From assembly GCA_006739055.1 (NCBI GenBank), contig AP019702.1, positions 1,550,501 to 1,614,500 on the forward strand: a stretch of DNA of 64,000 nt, written 5' to 3'. Both the position numbers and the translations under genes were made by a program. The stretch's first letter is position 1. Each line of letters starts with the position of its first letter. Source of the DNA: Allostella vacuolata (lineage in GTDB: Bacteria > Pseudomonadota > Alphaproteobacteria > ATCC43930 > Allostellaceae). A model generated the notes under the pieces. That model was not told the origin of the DNA and searched no databases. It saw nothing but the letters and a program-made list of their open reading frames with translations. This document shows positions 50,217 to 58,549 of this stretch, piece after piece.

Positions 50217-53021
50217 TCAGGCGAAAACGAAGTCGTCCGCGGAGAGCTGGCTCTTGGATATCCCGCTCAGGACGATGCCGTGTCCGCCGCCGAGGTCCAG
50301 GAATACGCCGTTCGGCCCGTCGGCCAATCGCAGCACGATGTCGGCGAAGCCGGCGATGGCGATGCCGCCGAACAGTCCGTCCGGGCCGGCGTTCAGCTCG
50401 ATCACGTCGCCGCCCTGCAGGTCGTAGTCGGTGACCAGGTCAATGCCGCCATCCTCCCGGACGACGAAGCGGTCAGCGCCCTCGCCGCCGGTCAAGGTGT
50501 CGTTGCCGAGGTCGCCCGACAGCATGTCGGGGCCGCCGTCGCCGAACAGCCGATCGTCGCCCCGGCCGCCCCAGACATGGTCTGCGGCCTTGCCGCCATG
50601 GATCGTGTCCGGTCCGCGCTCGCCCAGGATCCAGTCCGCGCCTTCGCCGCCCAGCAGCATGTCGCTGCCCTGGCCGCCCCAGACCATGTCCTCGTCGCTC
50701 CCGCCGAAGATCAGGTCGTGGCCCCCGCCGCCGTCAAGCCGGTCCCGCCCGCCTTCGCCTTCGATCGTGTCGCCGCCGTCCATGCCGAAGATGGTGTCCG
50801 GCGCGCCGGTCCCCGACAGGGTCTCGTCGCCGAACCCGCCGGTGATCGACCGCAGCGGCGGAATCCGAGCCGGCAGGACCGTGACGACGACCGTGGCCGT
50901 ATCCGTGCCGGCCTTGCCGTCGCCAACCCGGTACTCGAAGGAATCGGTGCCCGAGAACCCGGGCTGCGGCAGGTAGGAGAATCCGCCGTCGGCATTCCAC
51001 CAGACGGTGCCGTTCGCCGGACCGTCGACCAGCGCCGCGACGGCCAGCCGGTCGCGGTCGGCGTCGCTGTCGTTGGCGAGCAGGCCGGGCGCGTCCACCG
51101 TCAGCAGCGTATTGCGATCGATCGTATAGGCGTCGTCGCCGGCTACGGGCGCATGGTTGGCCGCGCCGGGTGGGACGGGCGGTGGTCGCGGGGTGATCAC
51201 CAGCTCGTCGGAGGTCAGATCCGATATCACCCTGGCTGCGGGCCCGGTGACGGCGGCGGTGACCTCATAGGTGCCTTCGGCCAGGGCGTCCGCCACGGGG
51301 ATCGTCAGGGACCAGCTCTTCCCCGTGCGCGAGAGATGGCCGTCGCCTGCCGTATAGGTCTCCCCGCCGACGGTCACGGTCAGCGTCCCGCCCTTCCCGA
51401 CGGTCGCCGTCCCGAAAAGGGTCGGGGTGGAATCCCCGGTCGTCAGCGCCGTCACCGTGGGGGAGGGGACCATCCCGAACACGACGTAGCTGGCACCCGA
51501 GTTGGAGCCGTTCGCGTCGGCATAGCGGGCACCGATGATGAGGTCGCCGACGCCGTCGCCATTGACGTCGCCGGCCACGCTCAGCGAGAAGCCGGCCTGG
51601 TCCCCGGCCGAGACGCCATGGAGGACGAAGCCGTCGACGCCGCCGCCGCCGGCCAGCGAGGAGAGCTCGAAGATCGGGTCGAACCCGTCGCTTCGTCCGA
51701 ACACGACATAGCTGGCCCCGGACCGGTTGCCATTCGGGTCCGCGGAGTAGGCCCCGACCAGCAGATCGTCGATGCCGTCGCCGTTGACGTCGCCGGCGGC
51801 ACTGACCGTGCGGCCGCTATGGTCGCCGGCCGAGATACCCTCGATGACGAAGCCGCCGTCGCCGTTCCCGGCGGTCAGTGAGGAAAGCTCGAAGACGGGC
51901 CCGAAGCCCGCCGACCGGCCGAACACGACATAGCTGGCGCCGGAGCCGGAACCGTTGGGGTCCGCATACCAGGCCCCGATGACGAGGTCGCCGATGCCGT
52001 CGCCGTTCACGTCGCCGGCATCGCTCACGGACCAGCCGCTGTGATCGCCGGCGGAAACCCCCTCGATCACGAAGCCGGTGCTGCCGGTGCCGCCGGCCAG
52101 GGCCGACAGCTCGATCACCGGCGCGAAACCGTCGCAGCGCCCGAAGATGACGTAGCTGGCGCCGGACTTGCTGCCGTTCGGGTCGGCATAGCGGGCGCCG
52201 ACGATGATGTCGCCGACACCGTCGCCGTTCACGTCCCCGGCGGCGCTGACCGACCGGCCGCTGTAGTCGAACGCCGAGGCCCCCTCGATGACGAAGCCCG
52301 TTCCGCCATCGCCGACGGACAGGCCGGACAGCTCGATCACCGGCGGGAAGCCGTCCGAGGTGCCGAAGACGACGTAGCTGGCACCCGAGTAGCTGCCGTT
52401 CGGGTCGGCGTTGCGCGCGCCGACGATGATGTCGTCGATGCGGTCGCCGTTCACGTCGCCAGCCTGGCTGACGGAGATGCCGGCATGGTCGGCGGAGACG
52501 GCGCCGACCAGGACGAACCCGTCGCTGCCATCGCCGCCCGACAGCGTCGACAGCTTGAAGACGGGCGGGAACCCGTTCGAGGTGCCGAAGACGACGTAGC
52601 CGATGCCCGACTTGCTGCCATGCGGGTCTGCGCCATAGGCACCGACGATGAGATCGCCGATGCCGTCGCCGTTGACGTCGCCGGCCTCGCTGACCGAGAA
52701 GCCGGTGTAGTCGCCGGCCGACACCCCATCCATGACGAAGCCGAGGCTGCCGCCGCCGGTCGCGAGGGAAGACAGCTCGAAGGTCGAGGCGAACGCGTCG
52801 GTTCGCCCGAACACCACATAGGCCGCGCCGGACTTGCTGCCGCCGGGGTCGGCAAAGCGGGCGCCGATGATGACGTCGTCGATGCCGTCGCCGTTGACGT
52901 CGCCGGCGGTGCTTACCGAGCGGCCGCTGTAGTCGAGCCTTGTGACGCCCTGGATGACGAAGCCGGCAGATCCTCCGCCTGCGGCGAGCGATGACAGTTC
53001 GAGGATGGCAGGAAACAGCAC
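50217..53021 (-). CDS. Large secreted FG-GAP beta-propeller/cadherin-like/RTX protein
   Basis: A protein of about 934 residues. Residues 1-440 contain seven FG-GAP repeats of about 60 residues (DVNGDGIDDVIIGARFADP, each with a Ca-binding DxNxDGxxD loop), enough for one seven-bladed propeller as in integrins. Next come an Ig-like domain (about 460-550), a cadherin/VCBS-like domain (NHAPVAGDDAYTIDRN), and RTX nonapeptides (GGxGxDxLxGG, about 680-850). The end LSADDFVFA resembles a type I secretion signal; there is no Sec signal. The GTG at 53021 has a well-spaced GGAGG, better than the TTG at 53027. It is probably a Ca-dependent surface adhesin. Confidence 0.9.
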   Translation of the reverse strand: MLFPAILELSSLAAGGGSAGFVIQGVTRLDYSGRSVSTAGDVNGDGIDDVIIGARFADPGGSKSGAAYVVFGRTDAFASTFELSSLATGGGSLGFVMDGVSAGDYTGFSVSEAGDVNGDGIGDLIVGAYGADPHGSKSGIGYVVFGTSNGFPPVFKLSTLSGGDGSDGFVLVGAVSADHAGISVSQAGDVNGDRIDDIIVGARNADPNGSYSGASYVVFGTSDGFPPVIELSGLSVGDGGTGFVIEGASAFDYSGRSVSAAGDVNGDGVGDIIVGARYADPNGSKSGASYVIFGRCDGFAPVIELSALAGGTGSTGFVIEGVSAGDHSGWSVSDAGDVNGDGIGDLVIGAWYADPNGSGSGASYVVFGRSAGFGPVFELSSLTAGNGDGGFVIEGISAGDHSGRTVSAAGDVNGDGIDDLLVGAYSADPNGNRSGASYVVFGRSDGFDPIFELSSLAGGGGVDGFVLHGVSAGDQAGFSLSVAGDVNGDGVGDLIIGARYADANGSNSGASYVVFGMVPSPTVTALTTGDSTPTLFGTATVGKGGTLTVTVGGETYTAGDGHLSRTGKSWSLTIPVADALAEGTYEVTAAVTGPAARVISDLTSDELVITPRPPPVPPGAANHAPVAGDDAYTIDRNTLLTVDAPGLLANDSDADRDRLAVAALVDGPANGTVWWNADGGFSYLPQPGFSGTDSFEYRVGDGKAGTDTATVVVTVLPARIPPLRSITGGFGDETLSGTGAPDTIFGMDGGDTIEGEGGRDRLDGGGGHDLIFGGSDEDMVWGGQGSDMLLGGEGADWILGERGPDTIHGGKAADHVWGGRGDDRLFGDGGPDMLSGDLGNDTLTGGEGADRFVVREDGGIDLVTDYDLQGGDVIELNAGPDGLFGGIAIAGFADIVLRLADGPNGVFLDLGGGHGIVLSGISKSQLSADDFVFA

Positions 53022-53027
53022 CGACAA

Positions 53028-53366
53028 TCCCTCCGCGACCAGGCAGGGGGCATACCGGCGTCAACACGGGTGGAAAATGCCAGGAAACCCCTCGATGGGC
53101 AGAGACCGCGGGTGACTTCGCGTCACGGAAGGCGGTGGAAGCCGGGTTGCTCGCGCCTGCGCCCGCGCGATACAATCATGCATCGGCCGCAGCCGGCAAC
53201 GGCAATTGAATATCAGAAGCATTTTGCAGGCCGATGCCGCAATGACCTCCCCCATCGGCACGATGGGCGGCCAAGCCGGCGGCCGTGCGCTCCATCCCGG
53301 CTCGCGCAACGAAAAACGCCGCCGCCCGGGTGGGGCGGCGGCGTTCCTCGTGGGTCGTCCGAAGGG
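53028..53366. other. Interval between the FG-GAP/RTX and cold-shock genes
   Basis: This 339-base interval holds the promoter region of the FG-GAP/RTX gene near its right-hand start and the cold-shock terminator at 53316-53344. An AT-richer stretch at 53200-53225 (TTGAATATCAGAAGC) could be promoter-like. I see no coding or RNA gene. Confidence 0.5.
53316..53344 (-). terminator. Intrinsic terminator of the cold-shock gene
   Basis: A 12-bp stem, ACGCCGCCGCCC and GGGCGGCGGCGT around 5 bases; read on the minus strand it is followed by a TTTTT run (the AAAAA at 53312-53316 on the plus strand). It lies 22 bases after the cold-shock stop codon. Confidence 0.85.
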
Positions 53367-53576
53367 TCAGACGGCCTTCAGGTTCTCGGCCGAGGTCTTG
53401 CCGCGCTTGGGATCGCGCTGCTCCTCGAACGAGACCTTCTGGCCTTCGGCCAGGTTGCCCATGCCCGCGCGCTCGACGGCGGAGATATGGACGAACACAT
53501 CCGGCCCGCCATTGTCAGGCTGAATGAAACCGTAACCCTTGGTGCTGTTGAACCACTTGACGGTACCGACAGGCAT
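53367..53576 (-). CDS. Cold-shock protein (CspA family)
   Basis: A 69-residue single cold-shock domain protein. RNP1 (KGYGFI, residues 13-18) and RNP2 (VFVHIS, residues 27-32) are intact, so it should bind single-stranded nucleic acid and act as an RNA chaperone. ATG at 53576 gives the usual [10 protein letters not shown] start behind CGGAG. The leader upstream can form nested stems (see the separate entry), which suits temperature-dependent translation. Confidence 0.96.
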   Translation of the reverse strand: MPVGTVKWFNSTKGYGFIQPDNGGPDVFVHISAVERAGMGNLAEGQKVSFEEQRDPKRGKTSAENLKAV

Positions 53577-53888
53577 TCTCGTAACTCCGACTGATAGGCG
53601 CAACGACGTGTCGCCTTACGACAACGCGTCCTACGTCTGTCCTGTTGCGCCATCCGATCTATCGGTTTTGCTGCCCGCCCGGATCACCCCGGCCGCGGAG
53701 CCAGACAGAACGTGAGGCAGTCGGCTACGCTTGGCCGAGAGCAGGATGACGACGTGTGCAACGGCACACTCGAAGCATCATAGACTATCATGGCGTCGCC
53801 CGCTGCCGTTTTTTCGGCATCGCCTGCGCAGGCGGCCGGCAGGCGGGTTATCCTGGCCCTTCGAGCCTGTCCTGGAGGAAGCGGAACG
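53577..53888. other. Divergent control interval, cold-shock leader and aldolase promoter region
   Basis: This 312-base interval holds the structured cold-shock leader (53597-53651) and presumed promoters for the divergent class II aldolase gene. An AT-richer patch near 53770-53790 (CATAGACTATCATGG) could belong to the plus-strand promoter. I see no other gene. Confidence 0.5.
53597..53651 (-). promoter_or_regulatory. Structured 5' leader of the cold-shock mRNA
   Basis: Three nested inverted repeats: GGCGCAAC with GTTGCGCC (8 bp, outermost), GACGT with ACGTC, and GTCG with CGAC. The outer stem ends about 20 bases before the cold-shock ATG, just upstream of its CGGAG site. Long structured leaders of cspA-type genes act as RNA thermosensors; the stems here suggest the same, but the fold has not been tested. 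Confidence 0.5.
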
Positions 53889-54683
53889 ATGGCAAGCAAG
53901 GCACGCAAGGTGCTGCGGATCGAATCGATGCACAACCGGGTGACCCCGGAGGAGTGGGAGGCGCGGGTCGATCTGGCCGCCTGCTACCGGCTGCTCGACC
54001 TCTACGAGATGTCCGACATGGCGGCCAACCACATCTCCGCCCGGGTGCCGGGGGAGGAGGGGGCGTTCCTCATCAATCCCTATGGCATGCTGTACGAGGA
54101 GATCACCGCCTCGTCGCTGATCAAGGTCGACTATGACGGCAACATCCTGGCCCGGCCGAGCTACGGCGATTTCGAGTACGGCGTGAACCGCGCCGGCTTC
54201 GTCATCCACAGCGCGGTGCACAAGGCCCGGCACGAGGTCGATTGCGTCATCCACACCCACACCTGGCCCGGCATGGCGGTGTCGTCGCTGGAATGCGGCC
54301 TCTTGCCGATGAACCAGACCGCGATGCGCTTCGTCCATGTCGGCTACCACGAGTACAAGGGCGTGGTGCTGGATCTGGCCATGCAGGACGAGCTGGTCCG
54401 CGACCTCGGCTCCCACAACGCGCTCATCCTGCGCAACCACGGGCTGCTCACCACCGGCAACACCATCGCCGAGGCGTTCAACGCCATGCACCGGCTGGAG
54501 CTGTCCTGCAAGGCGCAGCTGGCCGCACTCAACACCGGGCAGCCGCTGCGGCCGGTGCCGGACGACGTGCTGCAGGCGACCTACATGAACTACCAGCCGC
54601 AGACCCGCCGGCCGTACGGCGTGATGGAATGGCCGGCTCTGCTGCGCAAGCTCGACCGGGTCAGCCCCGGCTACGATCAATAG
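53889..54683 (+). CDS. Class II aldolase/adducin-family protein
   Basis: A 264-residue protein. Zinc ligands are in IHTHTWPGMAVS near residue 121 and NHGLLTTG near 182; MAANHISARVPGEEG near 44 and the general fold match fuculose-aldolase/adducin proteins. Some members cleave sugar phosphates, others lack aldolase activity, so the reaction is uncertain. ATG at 53889 follows AGGAAGCGGAACG. Its 3' end overlaps the MFS gene on the opposite strand by 23 bases. Confidence 0.9.
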   Translation: MASKARKVLRIESMHNRVTPEEWEARVDLAACYRLLDLYEMSDMAANHISARVPGEEGAFLINPYGMLYEEITASSLIKVDYDGNILARPSYGDFEYGVNRAGFVIHSAVHKARHEVDCVIHTHTWPGMAVSSLECGLLPMNQTAMRFVHVGYHEYKGVVLDLAMQDELVRDLGSHNALILRNHGLLTTGNTIAEAFNAMHRLELSCKAQLAALNTGQPLRPVPDDVLQATYMNYQPQTRRPYGVMEWPALLRKLDRVSPGYDQ

Positions 54684-55812
54684 GGCTCCGGCGGAGGATC
54701 CAGGCCATCCACACGGTGACGGTGGCCAGCATCGCCGCCATCACCCCGTAATAGGGGGAAAGCGGCAGCAGGCCGAGCGACAGGCCGGCCCCGAGCGGGC
54801 CGACCGCCGCCCCCATGTCGCGCCAGGTGGCGTTGCGCGAGACGGCGATCAGCACCTCCCCCCGGGCATGGTGGGCGGCGACGATGGGCGCGGTCGTGTC
54901 GACCATGGCCCGGGTGACGACGATGGCGATGACGCCGGCATAGGCCGCGCCGAGCGCCACCGACAGCAGCCCGGCGATGACGGTGGCCGACGCCAGCAGC
55001 AGCAGGCGGTGGGCGCCGAAGCGGTCGCACAGCAGGCCGCTGACCGGGGCGACCGCCACCACCACCAGGTAGCGCAGGGCCCAGGACAGGCCGGCCGCGA
55101 TCATCGCGCCCCGCGGGCTGGCATCCTCGCCCAGCACGGCGGCCATGGTCATGATGAAGCCGCCGTCGATCACCGCGCCGAAGACGAAGATGTAGATGTC
55201 GACCGGGGCGGGCCGGGTCCAGACCCGCTCCTCCGAGCGCTTGCCGGGCTCGGCCCGGGGCAGCATCAGGGCCAGCGCCAGGGCCGGCAGCGACAGCAGG
55301 CCGATGAAGACGAAGGCCTCGCGCGGGCCGATGGCGATGGCGGCCCAGGCCCCGGCCGCGCAGGCGAATGCGAGCCCGGTCTGGCGCAGGCCGCGGCTCG
55401 CCCCCATCCGGGTGCCGGAGCGGCCGTCGCGCCCGTCGCCCCAGGCATAGCTCAGCGTCGTCAGGTTGAGGGCGGCAAACGACAGGCCCCAGATGACGCG
55501 GGCCGCCAGCTGCAGCCAGGGGCTTTCCGCCAGCCCGTACATCAGCGTCGAGACGATGGAGGCGATCGCCGCGGCGATCGACAGGTTGCGCGGCCCGATG
55601 CGGATGCCCAGGCGCGCGATCTCGCCATAGAGCAGGACGCGCGCGAAGCGGTTGGCCGACAGCAGGATGCCGACCCAGGTCAGCGACAGGCCGAAGGCCG
55701 CCGCCTCGATCGGCAGGACGACATAGATGAGGGCATCGCCCATGCCCGCGAAGGCCAGCACCCCGGCCGACAGCAGAGTCGTCCGCCACGCCGAAGCGCC
55801 CTGTCCCGCCAT
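54661..55812 (-). CDS. MFS-family transporter
   Basis: A 383-residue major facilitator protein with twelve likely membrane segments. The cytoplasmic loop 2-3 region reads RFARVLLYGEIARLGIRIGP, and the DRFGAHRLLLLASATVIAGL loop near residue 258 is the second copy of the MFS motif. Substrate is unknown; the sequence resembles drug/sugar exporters. It overlaps the aldolase stop by 23 bases. The next gene on the same strand is the liv ATPase, beyond a 250-base interval with a paired repeat. Confidence 0.88.
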   Translation of the reverse strand: MAGQGASAWRTTLLSAGVLAFAGMGDALIYVVLPIEAAAFGLSLTWVGILLSANRFARVLLYGEIARLGIRIGPRNLSIAAAIASIVSTLMYGLAESPWLQLAARVIWGLSFAALNLTTLSYAWGDGRDGRSGTRMGASRGLRQTGLAFACAAGAWAAIAIGPREAFVFIGLLSLPALALALMLPRAEPGKRSEERVWTRPAPVDIYIFVFGAVIDGGFIMTMAAVLGEDASPRGAMIAAGLSWALRYLVVVAVAPVSGLLCDRFGAHRLLLLASATVIAGLLSVALGAAYAGVIAIVVTRAMVDTTAPIVAAHHARGEVLIAVSRNATWRDMGAAVGPLGAGLSLGLLPLSPYYGVMAAMLATVTVWMAWILRRSPIDRSRG

Positions 55813-55939
55813 GCCCCTGCCACCCCTCCGTTCGCCGGGCGGCGAATGTAGAGGCGGGGCAGGGCGGTGTCATGAAAATGTCATGTAGTTATGAGGCAGG
55901 GGCCGATGGGCAGGAACAGGGTGCTGCCCATCGGTCGTA

Positions 55940-56039
55940 GCGTTCCTCGACGAGGCTCGGGATGAGGGGAGCCTCGTTCTGCACGAACGCTCGTGGCAAA
56001 AAAGAAAGAGGCCTCATCCCGAGCCCCGTCGAGGGACGC
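55940..56039. repeat. Paired inverted-repeat element, third locus
   Basis: A plus-orientation unit at 55940-55967 and its inverted partner at 56012-56039 with few mismatches (GCGTTCCTCGACGAGG against CCCCGTCGAGGGACGC). The 44-base loop contains GCTCGTGGCAAAAAAG, and the left flank CCCATCGGTCGTA and right flank TTTGGCC match the other loci. It lies between the MFS and liv genes, which are transcribed in the same direction. Confidence 0.82.
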
Positions 56040-56061
56040 TTTGGCCTCTGGCCAGCCCGAC

Positions 56062-56766
56062 CTACCGCCCCAGATACGACCGCAGCACCGCCGGGTTGTC
56101 GATCAGGCCGGCGGCCGGGCCGGAGAAGGCGATCTCGCCGCCCTGGAGGATGTGGGCGTACTCGGCGACTGCGGCGGCGACGCCGATGTTCTGTTCGACC
56201 AGGAGGATGGTGAGGCCGCGGCGGTTCAGCGCCAGGATGGTGTCGACCATGTCGCCGACGATCGCGGGCGCCAGGCCGGCCGACGGCTCGTCCATCAGCA
56301 GGCAGCGCGGCCGGGCCATCAGGGCGCGGCCGATCGCCACCATCTGCTGCTCGCCGCCGCTGAGGCTGCCGGCCTGCCGGCGCCGGTGCACGGTGAGCTT
56401 GGGGAACATCGCATAGACCTCGTCGAGGTCGGAGCGGATGCCGGCCCAGTCGCGCCGCGTCGCCGCCCCCAGCTCCAGGTTGTCGTTGACCGACATGCTG
56501 GGCCACACCTCGCGGCCCTGCGGCACCTGGCAGATGCCGCGCCGGACGAAGCCGTGCGGCGGCAGCCCGGCGCATTCCGCGCCCTCGAAGGTGATCGAGC
56601 CCGAGACCGGGCGGACCAGCCCGGTCAGGGTGTTCAGCATGGTGGTCTTGCCGGAGCCGTTGCCGCCCAGCAGCGCCACGATCGACCCGGCCGGCACCTG
56701 GAACGAGACGTCCCGCAGCACCTCGGTGATGCCGTAGGCGACCTTAAGATGCCGTATGTCGAGCAC
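56062..56766 (-). CDS. livF: Branched-chain amino-acid ABC transporter ATPase LivF type
   Basis: A 234-residue ATPase. Walker A GGNGSGKTT (near residue 33), signature LSGGEQQMV (about 135), Walker B CLLMDEPSAGLAP and switch His in the LVEQN region (Glu-Gln as in LivF) are present. The start is GTG, overlapping the LivG stop by 23 bases. Together with the next genes it forms a complete HAAT-type importer for a branched-chain amino acid or an amide-like solute. Confidence 0.95.
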   Translation of the reverse strand: MLDIRHLKVAYGITEVLRDVSFQVPAGSIVALLGGNGSGKTTMLNTLTGLVRPVSGSITFEGAECAGLPPHGFVRRGICQVPQGREVWPSMSVNDNLELGAATRRDWAGIRSDLDEVYAMFPKLTVHRRRQAGSLSGGEQQMVAIGRALMARPRCLLMDEPSAGLAPAIVGDMVDTILALNRRGLTILLVEQNIGVAAAVAEYAHILQGGEIAFSGPAAGLIDNPAVLRSYLGR

Positions 56767-57535
56767 GGAGTTCCTTCCCGAGATAGGCTTCGATGACGTC
56801 GGGGTCGTTGCGCACCTGGTCGGGCGGACCGTCGGCGATGCGCCGGCCGGAGCTCAGCACCGTCACCTGGTCGCAGACATCCATGACGAGGCGGATGACG
56901 TGCTCGATCAGGATCAGGGTGACGCCCTTCTCGTCGCGGATGCGGCGCAGCAGCCGGTCGAACTCGGCCAGGCGGTTCATGCTGAGCCCGACTGCCGGCT
57001 CGTCCAGCAGGACCACCTTGGGGTCGCCGATCAGCGTGCGGGCGATCTCGATCACCCGCTGCTGCCCGAAGGAGAGCGCCGTCCCCGGCCGGTCGGCGAA
57101 GTCGGCCATGCCGATGAACTCCAGCGCCAGGCGCGCCTCCTCCTCGGCCCGCGCCTCCTCCTCGCGGTAGCTGGCGAGGTTGAGGCTGGCGGCGATGAGG
57201 CCGGCCCGGGTGCGGCGGTGCAGGCCGCTCATCAGGTTCTCCAGCACGGTCATGCCGCGGAAGAGCTGCGAGGTCTGGAAGGTGCGGCCGAGGCCGAGTG
57301 CCGCGATCCGGCTCGGCTTCAGCCCGACGATCGAGCGTCCCTCCAGCAGGACGTCGCCCTGGCTCGGCCCGTGGATGCCGCAGACGACGTTGAGCAGCGT
57401 GGTCTTCCCGGCGCCGTTGGGGCCGATCAGGCCGCGGATCTCCCCCGGCCGGACGTCGAGGTCGATCCCGTCCAGGACCTTGACCCCGCCGAACCCGACC
57501 GAGACCCCGCGCAGCGACAGCAGGGCCGCGGTCAT
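56744..57535 (-). CDS. livG: Branched-chain amino-acid ABC transporter ATPase LivG type
   Basis: A 263-residue ATPase. Walker A GPNGAGKTT (near residue 40), LivG-specific GRTFQTSQLFRGMTVLENLM (about 87-106), signature LSFGQQRVIE (about 155) and Walker B VVLLDEPAVGLS are seen. ATG at 57535 overlaps the LivM stop as ATGA. It pairs with LivF for the importer. Confidence 0.95.
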   Translation of the reverse strand: MTAALLSLRGVSVGFGGVKVLDGIDLDVRPGEIRGLIGPNGAGKTTLLNVVCGIHGPSQGDVLLEGRSIVGLKPSRIAALGLGRTFQTSQLFRGMTVLENLMSGLHRRTRAGLIAASLNLASYREEEARAEEEARLALEFIGMADFADRPGTALSFGQQRVIEIARTLIGDPKVVLLDEPAVGLSMNRLAEFDRLLRRIRDEKGVTLILIEHVIRLVMDVCDQVTVLSSGRRIADGPPDQVRNDPDVIEAYLGKELRARHTAS

Positions 57536-58545
57536 GGCCGCGCCTCCCCGGCAGCGGGGGCAGGGGCGGCGGCAGGGGCAGGGGCGGAGCCGGCGCCCTT
57601 GCGATGCAGCGGTTCCTCCCAGCCCGGGACCTTGCGCTTGAGGAAGCCGACGAGGCCGCCCGGCATGAACAGGATGAAGACGACGAGGATGGCGCCGAAG
57701 GCGATCTCCTGGATGCCCTTCACCTCGCGCAAGGCTTCCAGCAGGGCGACGATGGCGCCCGCCCCCAGCACGGAGCCCGCGACCGAGCCGAGGCCGCCCA
57801 CCACGACCATCGCCTTCTGCAGCACCATCTGGAACAGGTCGTAGCCCTCCGGCGAGACGAAATTCAGCATCGCCGAGTAGATGCCGCCGGCGATGCCGGC
57901 GTAGAAGCCGCTGAGGCCGAAGGCCAGCGCCTTGTAGCGCAACAGGTCGATGCCGAGCGATTCCGCCGCCACCTCGCCGTCGCGCACCGCGACGAAGGCC
58001 CGGCCGATGCGCGAGCGGACCAGGTTCTGCGCCAGCAGGAACAGCACCGCCGCCAGGATCAGGGTCAGGTAGTAGAGGCCGATCGGCTTCGACACCGGCA
58101 GCGGCGCGAAGGACACGGTCGGCGTCTTGAAGCCGCCGGCCCCGAAGGTGACCTTCTCCCAGTGCAGGAACACCCACTGGGTGAACTGCGCGAAGGCCAG
58201 GCTGGACAGCGCCAGGTAGAGGCCGCTGACCCGCAGGGCCGGCAGCGAGATCGCCAGCCCGACGCTGGTCGCGATCACCGCGCCGAGCGGGAAGGCGAGC
58301 CAGAAGGGCAGGCCAAAATGCACCTGAAGCAGCCCGGTGCCGTAGGCCCCGATGCCGAACATGGCGGCGTTGGCGAAGGCGAGCTGGCCCGCATAGCCGA
58401 CCAGGATGTTGAGCCCGATCGACAGCAGGACATAGACCAGGATCAGGTTGCAGACGAACAGGTGGTAGGTGTTGACGAAGTGCGGGGCGATGGCCGCCAG
58501 CGCGAAGAGCGCCAGCAGCACGTTGCGTCGGCCGAAGAGGTTCAT
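57532..58545 (-). CDS. livM: Branched-chain amino-acid ABC transporter permease LivM type
   Basis: A 337-residue permease starting MNLFGRRNVLLALFALAAIA, with about nine segments and the LivM loop QNLVRSRIGRAFVAVRDGEV near residue 190. The C-terminal 40 residues are an Ala/Pro-rich tail (GAGSAPAPAAAPAPAAG), longer than usual. The ATG at 58545 is 4 bases after the LivH stop, and an upstream in-frame ATG at 58578 would overlap LivH. Confidence 0.94.
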   Translation of the reverse strand: MNLFGRRNVLLALFALAAIAPHFVNTYHLFVCNLILVYVLLSIGLNILVGYAGQLAFANAAMFGIGAYGTGLLQVHFGLPFWLAFPLGAVIATSVGLAISLPALRVSGLYLALSSLAFAQFTQWVFLHWEKVTFGAGGFKTPTVSFAPLPVSKPIGLYYLTLILAAVLFLLAQNLVRSRIGRAFVAVRDGEVAAESLGIDLLRYKALAFGLSGFYAGIAGGIYSAMLNFVSPEGYDLFQMVLQKAMVVVGGLGSVAGSVLGAGAIVALLEALREVKGIQEIAFGAILVVFILFMPGGLVGFLKRKVPGWEEPLHRKGAGSAPAPAAAPAPAAGEARP

Positions 58546-58549
58546 GGCA

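Noticed and set aside
50217-53021. Long repeated DNA considered as a non-coding satellite
   Set aside because: The repeats translate cleanly into FG-GAP blades in one frame with conserved Ca-binding loops, so this is a coding gene.
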